From Silene noctiflora (lineage: Eukaryota; Streptophyta; Magnoliopsida; Caryophyllales; Caryophyllaceae): DNA of 64,000 nucleotides. The notes under the pieces are model-generated. The model made no database searches. It saw only the letters and a list, made by a program, of their open reading frames with translations, and was not told where the DNA came from. The stretch spans positions 436,323 to 500,322 of the forward strand of contig VHZZ01000025.1 of NCBI GenBank assembly GCA_009801015.1, read 5' to 3'. The position numbers and the translations under genes are program-made. Each line of letters starts with the position of its first letter. Position 1 is the first letter of the stretch. Below, piece after piece: positions 48,214 to 60,639 of the stretch.

Positions 48214-48696
48214 ATACACGGACGTACCCATGTTGAAATTCCAGAAATCGTATAAAGGTTCGTTCTTCTAGCCGACGCATGATAAAATTTACCAGTACCT
48301 AACAAAACTCACGAATCACAATCGATTTCTGTTAATCAATCTAAGCAGTGCACAATTTAGGGAAATATTCATAATATTTTGTCTTATTTTAGTTTGGGAA
48401 CATGTAATTTAATATATTGAGAGCAAATATGTACAATAATACAAAATCTAACCTCCAACTAAACTTTCTATTCATTCCATGGTGTACATTATTTGATCAA
48501 GCAGTGAGCTGTGAGACGTGTGAAAGGCTTCAAAATCATAAATGAAAGGCAAAATGTTAGGTGCATTTTGGTTATTAGCTTTAAGTGAGGCCACTATCAG
48601 TTGTTGATTACCAAGGACAAAACTTTTATGCAAGAAAACTAGAAAAGCGACTCCATCTGCCATTACCATGGTCCATGGACACATTAAAAGGAAGAT

Positions 48697-49288
48697 TTGA
48701 TCTTTTTTCGGGTGTTAAATGAGCGGGTACAATTTCGAGGGTGGAGGAATTCAAACCTGAGATCTATTGTCTATTATATCTCATTCTTAATCAGTAGGCT
48801 AAGACATCTTCGGCTCATTAAAAGGAAGATTGGAAAACTTCCTATATCCTCCAAACAATGACAATGTTCCAAGAGGGCCGAATTGTGAGGTTATATATAA
48901 TTAGGTTATTTTCGAGTGATCTATGATATAAACCAGAAAATAACAAAGGGATTATCAATTCATCCAATTTTGATGATATTTTTTTGGGTGTTGAATTTCG
49001 GGGGTACAATTTCGGGGGTGGGGGAATTCAAACTTGAGACCTATTGTCCACTATATCTCCTTCTTAACCAGTAGGCTAAGACATCTTCGGCTCATTGAAA
49101 GGAAGATTGGGAAAACTTCCTACATCCTCCAAACAATAATGTTCCAAGAGGGCCCAATTGTGAGGTTATATAATTAAGTTATTTTCGAGTGATCCGTGAT
49201 AAANNNNNNNNNNNNNNNNNNNNNNNNNNNNNNNNNNNNNNNNNNNNNNNNNNAAACGGAAATAAACAAAGGGATTATCAATTCATCT
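48697..49288. repeat. Direct duplication of about 285 bases containing an assembly gap
   Basis: Copy 1 (about 48697-48977) and copy 2 (about 48978-49288) share TAGGCTAAGACATCTTCGGC, AAGGAAGATTGG and GGGATTATCAATTCATC in order. Copy 2 contains 50 N (49204-49253). Aligned to copy 1, the bases either side of the gap are nearly adjacent, so the gap hides little or nothing. The block contains GAATTCAAACCTGAGAYCTA, reminiscent of a tRNA-type box, but I cannot call it a SINE. Confidence 0.8.
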
Positions 49289-49946
49289 AATTTGGATGAA
49301 ATTGAAACGTAGAATAGTACTCCGTACAAAAATGAAATTGTTGAAATCGTAGATATTTTAAATGAAATTGTTGAAATCGTAGATATTTTAAATGAAATTA
49401 TTCGCAGCTTAAACACATGAAAGTGAAATGCAATCCCCTCGGCTCCCATGAACATGACTAGAGCTGCAAGCGAGAATTATGACAAATACGTTGCGAAAAT
49501 GTGGGGACAATTGGAACACTTCTATGGCATACAACGAATAATTGGGTGATAAACTCGTAGTCCAATTAAGGGAACAGGTTTCAATCACCGTATCAGTCCA
49601 GTGTTGCACGGTTCAGTTCTGCAAGTCCAAATCCATATATGGTTCGTATGGTTGATATATATATAACAAGAACAAGCGATAGAAAGTGAAACTGAGAAAA
49701 TATGCATGATTTCAGCCAAATTCCCGGTTCTGAAAATGTAACGTGTGTTTCATCATATTAAGACGAGGGAAGTAAAGGAATTCACTATTAACCCGAATCT
49801 CACTAGGTTTCGGTATTTTCAACATCCTACACTACAAATGCATAAATTCTGTCTCTAACAAAATTAAATTCCGAGTGCTCTTCAGGTTTGAGTTACATGA
49901 GCCTGACCTAGACTAGTCCGTTCCTGATACCATGCCAACCAGTAGT

Positions 49947-52900
49947 TTACTTCTTCTTCTTTGACTTGTTCGCCTGTGATTGTGCGAAAGAAGTGCCCTG
50001 GATAACCAAAAACAAGAAGTGGAAAATAGGTATAAGCGACAGCAACAATAACAGCAACCCAGTGCATCCAAGGTCTCTCGCGAATTGCATGGCACGAGAA
50101 GTTAATTTACACGACCAACACAAAAAGGCAGTTTCCAGACTTTTCACAAGAATTAAGCAGGAGTACGGCTAATATTTAAGGATATTTTATGTTGTACTCG
50201 TATGTTTTTCTCAAAATATAACACACACCCTTGATTTTTTTCAATTTCATGATAGTTTTAAAAATGAATTGGTGCTTTCAAAATGAATCAGTAATAATTT
50301 GGCGAGCTATCGACATAATCATTTCCTCAACAATAAACATCTTTTCTGACAGACCTTGATAGCTAAAATTCCCAAATTAAAATTCCTGTTTAATTAAGAA
50401 CACTATTTATCTTCAGGGATATATTATAGTATGATTTTGTAAAACGTAAGGCATTTAATACAACTTGAAAAAAGACGGGGTTCATGGAAAATTGGAAAGT
50501 TCCCTAATTTTATACCTTCCTATGCTATGGCAGTCGAGAAAAAAGTAATATACCTGAAGCCACTCATCCATGGAGGAATCAGTTGAGCGAGTCCCAACTT
50601 CCACTTTAGGTGTTGTCCTCTTTGATTTCTGAATAAGTCCACAGAATGGGGATAAGAACGCTTACAACAAAGAAGATACACTAGCACACGTAGGAAATGG
50701 TTAAAAAAGACATCTACCCTTTGTTTGGATACAAAAACTGGAGGAAAAGGGAAGGAGAAAGAGGGGAGGGGGAAAGGAGGGAGGAGTTTCCCTTCCAAAT
50801 CTTTCCTTTGTAGGAGGGGAAATAATTTGCCTCCAAATCACTCAACCCCATTTTGCTACCCAAACAAAAGAAAATGTCTCCCTCCAAAGTCCAAATCCGT
50901 TCCCTCTAGTTCCCTCCAGATTCCCCCATTCAAAACAAAGCTCTAGAGACAAAGCTGGAGATTCCAATAGGACAGTAGAGTACTTATTGCTATAGCAATG
51001 AGTCATGTGTAACACGGTCTACATATGAGACCAACTCAAGTATCCTACTAATGGTGTGTTTAGATTGAGGGATTTGGAGGGAAAGGAAAGGGAGGGAGAG
51101 TAGGGGATTTAAAATCCCTTGTTTGGATAGCAAATAAGGGTGGAGGGAAATGAGGGGGGGAGGAAATTGTATCCAAACACACGTTGGATAGGAATAATAT
51201 AGGGGAGGGGGAAGTAGGGAAGAGAAAGGGAGGGAAGGGGAAATGGGATGTGGGTGTTTGGATACAATTTCCCTCCAAATCTTACCAATTTTAATAACAA
51301 AACATATGGGGAAAAAAAAAAGATCACATATATTATTTGAGCATAAAATTTTTACATGAACACTAAGCACAGATGGAATAAGCAGCTACCTTTGAAAAGC
51401 GTTGAAGTTGACCACGTATCCAAAATCCAAGGGCGGCAATAAGGGAAAACGCAAGTGTAACAAGGAAAACAGTTTCAATGGTCAAAGGGCCACTGGCTTC
51501 GACAACTTCGATAGTGCCGTTGTAGAAGGTGCTCTGATATGGTGTATTCTCTATCTCATACACAATTTTGCCAACAAGATCAAATGTACCAGCCTGCAAA
51601 GGGAAGTCTCGATGTTAGAACACCAAGGGAGATCACAAAGTTGTAATGATAATTAACGGCCAGGAACGTTAAAAGAGGAGTTGAAAATTGATATTCTCAG
51701 GTCAGAACAAGTACCTGCAAATATTTGCTTACAGCAAACAAGTAGGGGAAAGTGGCTTGAGCTGATGGTGGCACTGATGCATTGTTAAACATCTACAATC
51801 AGAACCTAAATGTTAGAAAAAAAACTTGAAGAAGCCAGACCATTGACAATGTTGAACAAGGAAAGATACTTGGTACCAACTACTTCAAGAACAAAATAAG
51901 TGTATCAATAGCAGCATTAGTGATTGGTTAAGCCCAAAATATTCAATGTTTGCTCATGGGTTGACTGTAGTAGATAGCTAATAAAAGCACACTCTTCAAT
52001 AGATATTGAAACACGTTAAAGCATAACTGTAACAGTCTGACTCGGTAAATGAAAGCTATAGATGATATATTGGATATATTTTCACAATTTAAACTCCTAA
52101 ATACTACACCCTGTACAGAACCATTGGGGGCTTCTTACTACCAAAACCCACTCAGCTTTCATATGGGGAACCTATAATCCTATTCAAAGAAGAAAAAGGG
52201 TGAAAAACTGAAAACAAAGAACGCCAAAAGTTATCTTTAGGTGCAGCACTAGGGTACATACACAAAAGTAACTGCATCAGAAGAACAGTCCATCATCCAT
52301 CACATACAAAGTGAACTTTTTATTTAACCTTTTAAATTTCCAATTAAACTAGTGTCAAACAGAGAAAACCTAGTTAACAGTAGGCCATAACAGGTAAGCA
52401 TAAGACACACCACTACAAATGGCAGCTTCTGTACTTAAATCATATGAACTACAAATTCCCCAATACCTGTGCAGTAAGGTTCTGAACCAGCAAACGATGA
52501 TCATAAGGCAGATGGACAAAGGCTTGAATTGCGACAACATTAATGCTCGAGTCCCCTATAACAAAAAACAGTGATATTGTCAAGACCATACTAATCAACT
52601 TCACACTGACATGATGAAATTTCTCCGTAAAATCACAGCTAAGAAAGTGAAGATTCTAAGTATAACATGGCCAACTTTCTTGACACACTAAAATAATTTG
52701 AAACACTTGTCACATTGCAATGTCTCAGAACTTTGACCTTGAGATCAATTACCAATTTGGTGAAATAAACAGTCATGAGTCAACGTCAACAAAAATGATA
52801 ATGTACCAGAAGTAAAAGGACTTTCGCCTAAAAAAGGGACAGCTTTCACAATCCACAAAAATCAATTATATGCTCATCAAAACAACACTTTAAGAACAAT

Positions 52901-54764
52901 AAAAGACTTCCATCCAAAATTTAAAAGACACCTCTCAAACTAATTGCATCTGTAACCAAGAACTGCAATAAAGTGTCCCAAAATAATTCATGGTTAGGTA
53001 ACAAAAGCCAATATATGTAAACATCAATGTGACTTGGAAACATAGAAAAAAAACGTAATGAGGGATTAGATAGACGTTAGCTTCTTTGACGTTATAAGTA
53101 AATATCATTTAATACATCAATAGTTGTAGGTGCCACCACAAAATTTACACTGATCTCTATCACTGTTGCCCAACTTGATCCATAAGGTAGCCATAATTAT
53201 TCTATGTCAACGTTGTTAATTATAGAAATAAACAACTCCGAAATGCGGGTAAAAGTTATTTTGGTGTTAACTGTCTCAACCTCGAATTCAACATCGTCTT
53301 TACTGTCCCAACTTCCAATTAAGGTACTCAGTTAGTAACAAACATGACCCATTGTTGCTACAATACCGCCATCATTTCAGTGGTGTGGTGAACAAACTCA
53401 ACGCATTACCAGTAAACAAGTCAACAACACAAGAAACTACAAGGACACAAGACTTCAAACACAAGATAAAAGATATGACGTTCCTATCAACTGTAGTTAT
53501 TCACACATTCCGTCAAAAAAAAAAAAAAAAAAAAAAAAAAACTTGTGCACACATCTCCCTACAGAAGTTTCATTTTGCTCATGAAATCAAACATTATCAT
53601 GGCATAAAACAGCCATAAACCATACAACAAACAATACAAGTCTCAAAATATTACCGTCGTATTTTATTCCAACGAGGAGCTCAGTCTCTTCCCCGGCCTG
53701 AACCACTGCAAAATACATTACCACTCACATTCAGTCAAACACTACAAAAACCAATAATTCGTGTAGCAGTATACCAGCCTGAAATTCAGACGATTCATAA
53801 TTGGGTCAAACAACTTGTAAATACCTTTGGCGCTGTTCTTTGGAAACACACAAACAGTATCAACCCCAGGAGCTGCCGCGAGTTTCAAATCATTATTACC
53901 ATAATCTGTGTCCTCATTCACAATTCCAAGATCCTCGTTCTCTGCTGCAACTTCGGCTGCCGCCTCAGCACCATCATCAGATTGACACCTGGCCACTAAT
54001 TAAATTCCCCAAAAATCATTACCTCGAAATAATCGGTATTTCCTTGAATTCGCCAACATACACTCAATCAACTATCTATACAAATTACACCTCATTTTAC
54101 AAATAACTAAATTGCACACATACAACGGTCTCACACAAGACTAAATTAGTACTCTATAAACATAATTTCAATCTGTGACTGAACATTAAATCAAACAGCT
54201 GAAATTTCTACCGTAACACAAAATTCAACATGCATCCACATACATTCAATCAACTATCTGTAAAAACTATACCTCATTTCACAAATAACTAAATTGCACA
54301 CATACAACGGTCAAGATTCGTGCTCGTATCAAGATTATTTCAATCTGTGACTGAACATTAAATCAAACAGCTGAAATTTCTATATTATCACAAAATTCAA
54401 CATGAATAACACATAATCAATTCCTCAAATTTACCGCGATATATTCATTAAAAACACTACACTCATACATAACGGAAATTCCTGAGCACATGCAGATCTA
54501 AATCAAAATCAAAATCAAAATCAAAATCCGAACTAATCAATCAGCTGTGAAACTAATCATCAATCGTATCAATAACACAAACCTAACAAATCAACACTAC
54601 AGATCGACGCAAGCAAAAAATGTAATCAAAGAAAACAATTGATATATGAATAAAATTACAGCAAATGAAGTACCGGAGATCTGACAGTAGAGAGAGAATG
54701 AACTACCTTGGAGAAACGGAGATGCGATGAGCAGGAGAGCGAAGAATAAAACCTTGATCGCCAT
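49947..54764 (-). CDS. Translocon-associated protein subunit alpha (TRAP-alpha/SSR1)
   Basis: Eight phase-compatible exons (54764-54707, 53995-53825, 53705-53655, 52555-52467, 51792-51715, 51593-51390, 50628-50554, 49997-49947) sum to 777 nt, 258 residues, the usual plant length. It is part of the ER TRAP complex beside the Sec61 channel, aiding co-translational translocation. Visible features: signal peptide 1-19 (MAIKVLFFALLLIASPF), an acidic lumenal stretch (about 24-52), a lumenal beta domain with PYLFAVSKYLQAGTFDL, NxS/T sites at 119, 127 and 174, one membrane span at about 190-208, and a cytosolic tail ending NKSKKKK. Intact. Identity is strong from the domain order and ending. Confidence 0.95.
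50718..50943. mobile_element. Tourist-like MITE in a TRAP-alpha intron
   Basis: CCTTTGTTTGGATACAAAAA at the left and CCCATTCAAAACAAAGCTC at the right are inverted partners with a purine-rich left half and pyrimidine-rich right half, as in the 26814 element. Ends approximate; lies in intron 6. Confidence 0.65.
51054..51290. mobile_element. Tourist-like MITE, possibly two overlapping copies
   Basis: GTGTGTTTAGATTGAGG at 51054 faces GTATCCAAACACAC at about 51170-51183, giving a 130-bp unit. A second GTGTTTGGATACAATTTCCC follows at about 51257. The purine-rich interior is shared with the other Tourist-like copies. Probably one copy inserted next to or into another. Confidence 0.55.
54056..54404. 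repeat. Tandem duplication (182-bp unit) in TRAP-alpha intron 1
   Basis: Two units starting at 54056 and 54238 share ATTCAATCAACTATCT, AAATAACTAAATTGCACACA, CATACAACGGTC, CAATCTGTGACTGAACATTA and CAAACAGCTGAAATTTCTA. Identity is high except for a small internal replacement. Unrelated in sequence to the arrays in NUP188, GET1 and TPI. Confidence 0.9.
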
Positions 54765-56473
54765 TGTTGTTGTAGAGAGAGAAAGTAAGGTTTAGAGAGA
54801 TACGGGGAAGAAGAAGTATGAAGTACGAAGATGTAATGAGGAAAAATGTTAATGGAGGAAATGAGAGGAGTGAGTTGGACATGCAATGACATGTCACGCC
54901 CAATCTAATTGGTACACTTACTCCAAGTCGACGCCTCTCTTTCCTCGTCAGCTACTCCGCTAGTCAACGGTAGAGTTGACCCGACCCGACCCGACCCGAC
55001 CCGACTTCTCGCTGTGCAAATTTCCTGCCCAGCCAGCCATCTACAGACCCATCTAGACCTGTGAACTTGTTTGGGCTAGGTGAGGGTCCATAATCCCAAA
55101 TCACGCCCGTTTATTAACGCGTTCAATGAGTCAAAATATGAAAAAATAATTTGGACAAAACTCGTTGCCTTGCCCGTGAACCGCCTAAGGGACGAGTCAA
55201 GTCTGTCTTCCCTGGAACCAAGCCGATTCAGGGTCGACGAGGCAAAGTCTGACTCGTGCCTAAATCAACTACTCTAGCTATAGCGTATTTAGTTGGTCTA
55301 TGTAAGACGGACATATATATATATATTTTAACATTAAAACGAGTCAAATAGTATTTCATTTGGATAGATGTTATAATTTTTTTTTTTTTTATTGTCTCAA
55401 GTCTTTAAGCATTATGCTTTTGTCTCATCTATTCTATTTAACATGTTTTAACTTCAAGAAGGATATGACCATCGTAAACAAGAGTTTGTTATCGCGTATA
55501 GGGATGTTATGTAAGCGAAACCGGAGGCAAATAGAGGCTTCCCATACTCGTCAAGAAAAATTTCATAATACCCCATTCGACCGGACACCGTCTATGGTAG
55601 GTCCTTTCATTTTTATTGCGATTTTTTTGGTTCCTAAAGCGATCATCGACAAACGGCTGGAAATTATCATAAACGATAGATTAAGACTTAAAAAGTATTA
55701 CCGATACATCCAAGTATCTAAATGCGTCTACTTGATGTCGAGAGTTGCAGATGAAGGAGAGAAGGAGCAGCAGAGCAAGTATAGCAAAGAACGATGAGTA
55801 TATCGTCTGTAACTCTCCTATAGCCCTCTCTCCACTGCTCGGAAACAAGGCCCTCCCCCAAATCCTCCGTCACCCCCAAATCCAATAGAAAGTTTAGATT
55901 TAAAGATCAGGTACCGATATCATTATAAAGTTTTGGATCAAGACGCAATATCTTTGAACTGATTACAGATTTACATTTTGATAACCATAAACAATGCCCA
56001 AGAGATGCATAATAGATTGACGTCTCGATAGGTGAAATCAATTAGCGGTTTCCTTATGTATATGTTAATCGAAAAACAAAAAAATAAGATCTAAGATACA
56101 TTATAACTTCAATCCTGTTCCTTGTGACATCGGCTCCAGGCCAGAACTTCGCCAAAGGGGAATTTTATTGAAGTGTTGGTGTAGCAAAAACAGGGATGCT
56201 AACCGTTCTGATTTCTAAAATGGGGAATAAAGAATAGACAACCAATTAACAGGAAGGCCAAGTTTAAAGCCTTCACTCATAAAGAATACAGCGACACCGG
56301 GAACTTGGAAGAGGGGCTGGAAATGAATTACATCTAAACACGCAATTTATAAACGGGGCATCACAACAAAAACTGGATGATGCTTGTATAAGCAAAAAGG
56401 TTGAATAAGGATGGATTAGCTGGGAGTTGAAATGCTAAGAGTTCCCACGAAGAGTAACGGCAAACCAAGCTTT
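54765..56473. other. Intergenic region between GET1 and TRAP-alpha
   Basis: Contains the TRAP-alpha promoter side (54765-54900), a short GACCC tandem run at about 54977-55003 preceded by TAGAGTTG (a likely hAT MITE end), and AT-rich sequence. The 145-codon frame at 55360-55797 has no recognisable domain. 55800-56473 is the 3' flank of GET1. Confidence 0.5.
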
Positions 56474-59400
56474 TTATGCAATGACCTTTCGACAGATGAG
56501 CTTGCTCACTCGAGTGCACAATATTAGCCATGGTACTATTCCGACCTGCATTCATTCTGATATTAGCAATACTTCCATTCAAAGTAAAATTCCAAACTTA
56601 AAAAGAAAAAAGAAATAGGGCATAGCATGAGTTAAGATTGAAGGAGTTCTCAGTTCAAGAATTATGAACAAAGATCAATTTTTCCCTCCATTTCGTCCAT
56701 GTTCTGACAATGTACATGACTTAAGAAGCATTGACGACAGCAATAACCCGATGGGGGATTAGTACACGACCAGACAAACTATTTAGCCCGGACTAATGGC
56801 AGATTTTTAGGTTTATCTACTAAATTGTACTCCTATGTAGCTTGTGATAGCTTTTTAACTATACGGAGTACAATTTATTAGATAAGCTACCCCCACCCTC
56901 AACGTAATGCTTGGGTGGCGATTATTTCAAATGTGAGGTCAATGGTTCAGTACTCACATCCCTATTTTAGCTACAATATCTGCTACTGGTCATAAGCAGC
57001 CAGTTTGGCTATAACTTCACCGCTGTAATGGGAGAAACTTGTGCGCGGGTACTCGAAAATGCCAGAACGTTAATACTATTATGCCTTAAATAAGTTGCGG
57101 AGTATAATATAAATGGCTAAATTTATAATAGTCAACTTAAAATGTAGAAATTAGCTTGAGAGTTTGTATGTAGGTGGTTAAGTGGGTTTTTCTACAGGTG
57201 ACTTAGTTGTCGGTTAGATGCCACTTTTCAGCTTTTGGTAGGGACTAGGGAATTAGATTACCTATGGTCTGGGTTATCTTCCTTCTGCCTTACATGATAT
57301 GTTAGTTGCGAGGTCGATTGCCATATTAAATAGATACTAAAATAAGTAGCATACTGAATCATAAAGAAATGATCTATTATGAGACGCGAGAGCCAAATCT
57401 GACAAATCAACAATGTAGATTGATAGAGAACTAACAAATATCAAAATAGGGAGCACATACCATCACTTTATCCACTGAATCACCGCCAGATTTCCAAGAT
57501 AGCACTCTTCCTGCGCCAGGTAGAAATGACCCGAGTCTCAATGAACGACTTTGAAGATCAATAAAAACTAGGATACGGTCACTAAATAAATGAAAGGTGA
57601 ACAGGTACATCCAGATGACCAGAAGGGAAATTAAAAAGTAGATAATCCCTCACCAAAGGGTTGAACAAGTTCTTTAGATATTGCTGCAACAGGAGATTTC
57701 CAGAACCAAACAGCCAGCAAAAGATAAGTTAACGCCTGTAAAACAAACTGGTTAATGAAAAGGATGAAATCTCCAAGGAATTCAGGAACAGCTTAAATAG
57801 AGTCCATATATAGGCACCTTTACGGGGGCCACATACTTCATATATGGATCATACACCGACTGCCTCTCCAACATTTGTTGTTCTTGATCTGCAGGTCAAG
57901 TCCAATATTTAACAAAAGTGCCGCAGGGGGATTACATATCCACAAGTCATACTTTTCAATCAGTTACTGCAGTCATTCACTTCACTATCAACAGCAACAA
58001 CATTGCCCCAGCCCGCAATGGTTACTGCCACCATTCGCTAATGCAGAAAATTTGTAAATATATTACTCTCATGGGTAAGGTTGTGTACAGTGTACCCATT
58101 CAACCACCCTAGCCCCGTTATAGAAGGGGGCTTTTGATGCATTGAGATAATGTTTAAGAAGTTGTATTCCTAATCCACTTGAAATAACAGCTATAATGTT
58201 CAAGTGGGCACGATGACAAAAATAAGAAGCCACTTTAACTGACTAGCTGCTAATTACACAATCACTACTGGAATACAGAAGTATCTTGGAATGCAAAAGT
58301 ATCCATATGACAGAGTGAACAGTATACTAAGATAACCTGGTGATTGCAAAGCATCACTTTAGAAACAAGCCATACTTCTCAACAATGAGCAACAAAAGAG
58401 ATAGAACTCCGCAGTGCATTACATCGGAAACAAACCGTGGTGTTTGAACCAAATAACTCACTACAGAAAATGTTGCTGAGTTGCATCGTGTCTATTAGTG
58501 TAAGTCCAGGACCCCGGAGACAAGCTGTAATACTTCTATATATAACTTACATTTTGCCAGCTCTTTCTCCTTAGCTGCTGCCATTCTCTTGAGCTTTGCG
58601 GCTTGTGCAAATGTTGATGGTCTATGCTCAAATAAGGCATTTATAAATTTAGTTCATTTATACAACAAAATATCTGACCAAAAAAAAGGTGAGTTAACAT
58701 TCTATGAGGAGCCCTTCATGCAGTCATGCTGACTCAAAAAACAGCCGAATTCCTCACAGGCTTTCACTTGTGCCAAATTATAATCCTTAATGGGCGCAAA
58801 AAATGCTGGCATTCCTATGATATCATCATAACACCACTACCGATGATATCTTAATTGCCCATCAGCTTAAAGAACCAATTTCTATCTATCTGCCGATAGA
58901 ATTCTTTTGACAAGTTAACATTATGGAAAAAGAAAACGTAAGAAACCATTATGATACCCACTGAGTCAAGGAGCTGGCTTCTTTCAAGAGCTGCTTAATT
59001 TCAGTGCGCAACTTCTTTTCCTCGGAGCTTGTTACGCCCCCATTCTGCACATAAAAGAAGAACATTCGATTTACTAAGAAGAATCGGTAAATAGTCAATG
59101 GTCAGGCAATAGAGTAATTTTGGAAAATAACCAAAAATATAATCAAAAACATCATTTTGTTGCTTAGGGATTGCTGCTTGGATCAAAGTGGCGAGCGATA
59201 TTAAAAGAGCAAGTCATGAAGTCAACATAAATTTTCAACAACATTATGTGTAATGATATGCAACAATGCAAGGGACTTTTAGACAGAAAAACATACTTCA
59301 AATATCAAAACTGATTTGATTCGTATTACCATTAAGCTAAAAAGCTGATTTTTGCCAGTTGAATATCGACTGAACTTCACACTAAAATTATGATATAACA

Positions 59401-60439
59401 AGTCATGTGCTTGTTCTTTGTACTCCCTCCGTTCCGGTCATTTGTTGTCTTTTTCCATTTTTGGGTGTCTAGTCAATTGTTGTCCTTTCTATTTTAGGAT
59501 TGCATTTGATGAGTAATTTGATCTTTCACATTCAATTTAGTCCACTTGTCATCTTATAATTAGCTCTCTCCTCTTTCCTTGGTCTTTGTGCCAAAACCAA
59601 AGGACAACAAATGACCGGGACGGAGGGAGTATAACTTAAACAACAGCATTGATCTAAATACAAGAAAATCTGGTTTTTTCGGCATTAGCTAGATGATCAT
59701 CAAAGAAACATCAGATTTTAGGTAGTCGGCATTTCCACATTAAATGAAATTGATGATAAAAATCGTCAATATGCAGAATTTAAACAATACAACAATAAAA
59801 TGAAGGCATGAACCAATACCACAAATTACTTGCGAAATTTCACTTTAAACAACTGCATTAACCTAAATAAGATTAAAACTGGTTTTCTTGCCATTAGAAT
59901 AGCTAGATGATCATCAAAGAAACATCTGTCAGGTTTCAGGTCGTCACCTTTTCGACATTAAACGATAGAAATATAGAACTCAATTCCATACAACAAATTC
60001 ATCAACCAATACGACATGTTCACCTGCTCGAACGAAATCCTAAACCGAAAGCAAAATTTCAACTACTGCATTAATCTAAAAACAATAAAATCACCTAGAT
60101 GATCATCACAGAAACGTCAAGTTTCCAGCCGTCGGCTATTGGACATTAAACGAAATTGATCAAAAACATCATAGAAACATAAAATTCAATTCAATTCAAT
60201 TCAATACAACAAATGCATCAATCAATACCACATATTTTACATGCGAACTTTAACTCGATTGATCAAAATTCAACGACCTGTATTAAAAAAAGACAAATTG
60301 ATGAAAATGAAGATCGGAGATAATAAAAATTGAGGAAAAGTACCCTAATTTGGTGCTCGAAATATCGCGGGACGAACTGAAGAAGCGAAACAAGGATGAA
60401 TATTGTTGGAGCAGCTAAAGTTGTTCCGTCGTCGTCCAT
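56474..60439 (-). CDS. GET1: GET1/WRB-like tail-anchored protein insertion receptor
   Basis: Seven phase-compatible exons (60439-60344, 59044-58962, 58621-58551, 57888-57818, 57735-57654, 57510-57461, 56545-56474) give 525 nt, 174 residues. GET1 with its partner receives tail-anchored proteins from the GET3 ATPase at the ER. Visible: a first membrane segment at about 12-27 (TIFILVSLLQFVPRYF), a charged coiled coil at about 40-95 (EEKKLRTEIKQLLKEA, then KLKRMAAAKEKELAK), a second span (ALTYLLLAVWFWKSPVAAIS, about 108-127) and a third (VGIVPWLILCTRVSKLICRK, about 152-171). This three-span plus coiled-coil plan is that of GET1/WRB. Exon 6 starts at an internal GCGCAG acceptor, giving QPFGRVLSW. 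Intron 1 is long and holds a tandem array. Confidence 0.92.
59423..59629. mobile_element. Stowaway MITE with TA duplication
   Basis: 207 bp. CTCCCTCCGTTCCGGTCATT at the left and AATGACCGGGACGGAGGGAG at the right are a near-perfect terminal repeat of about 28 bases (TTTGTTGTC continues it). TA flanks on both sides (59421-59422, 59630-59631). Textbook Stowaway (Tc1/mariner type); well preserved, so probably recent. GET1 intron 1. Confidence 0.95.
59633..60260. repeat. Tandem array (about 210-bp unit) in GET1 intron 1
   Basis: Three units starting near 59633, 59842 and 60053 share AAACAACTGCATTAAYCTAAA, TAGATGATCATCAAAGAAAC, GACATTAAACGAAATTGAT and CATCAACCAATACCACA blocks. A partial fourth start lies near 60245, close to the exon 1 donor. 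The array begins three bases after the Stowaway element ends. Confidence 0.88.
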
Positions 60440-60639
60440 GTCTCTCTCGCTATCTCCTTCTCTTCTTGTATTTGTCGTTCGTTATAATGATATACAGGTG
60501 AAATTGTAAGATTGTTCTTTAGATCGCCATTGTTGCCACCTTATGCATTTTGGTAGTACGAGTTGTTTTGAAATTTTTATCGTTTTGGTTTTGAGGATTG
60601 TTTTCATTTTGGTTTCGGGCATTCATCATTTCAGCAACT

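Larger units (their letters stand above)
46582..49946. other. Intergenic spacer between TRAP-alpha and PRP genes
   Basis: No gene is recognisable. It holds a TGACGG-type repeat (47436-47590), a decayed GGGTCGG-type hAT remnant (about 48014-48213), a duplicated block of about 285 bases containing an assembly gap (48697-49288), and a 30-bp tandem duplication near 49335-49395. Confidence 0.6.

Noticed and set aside
53515-53541. A27 run as the tail of a retroposon in TRAP-alpha intron 3
   Set aside because: No element body, box motifs or target duplication are visible upstream, so it is listed only as simple sequence.
55360-55797. 145-codon + strand frame
   Set aside because: No domain, signal or homology that I recognise; AT-rich with a poly-T-derived Phe run at its start. 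Probably chance.
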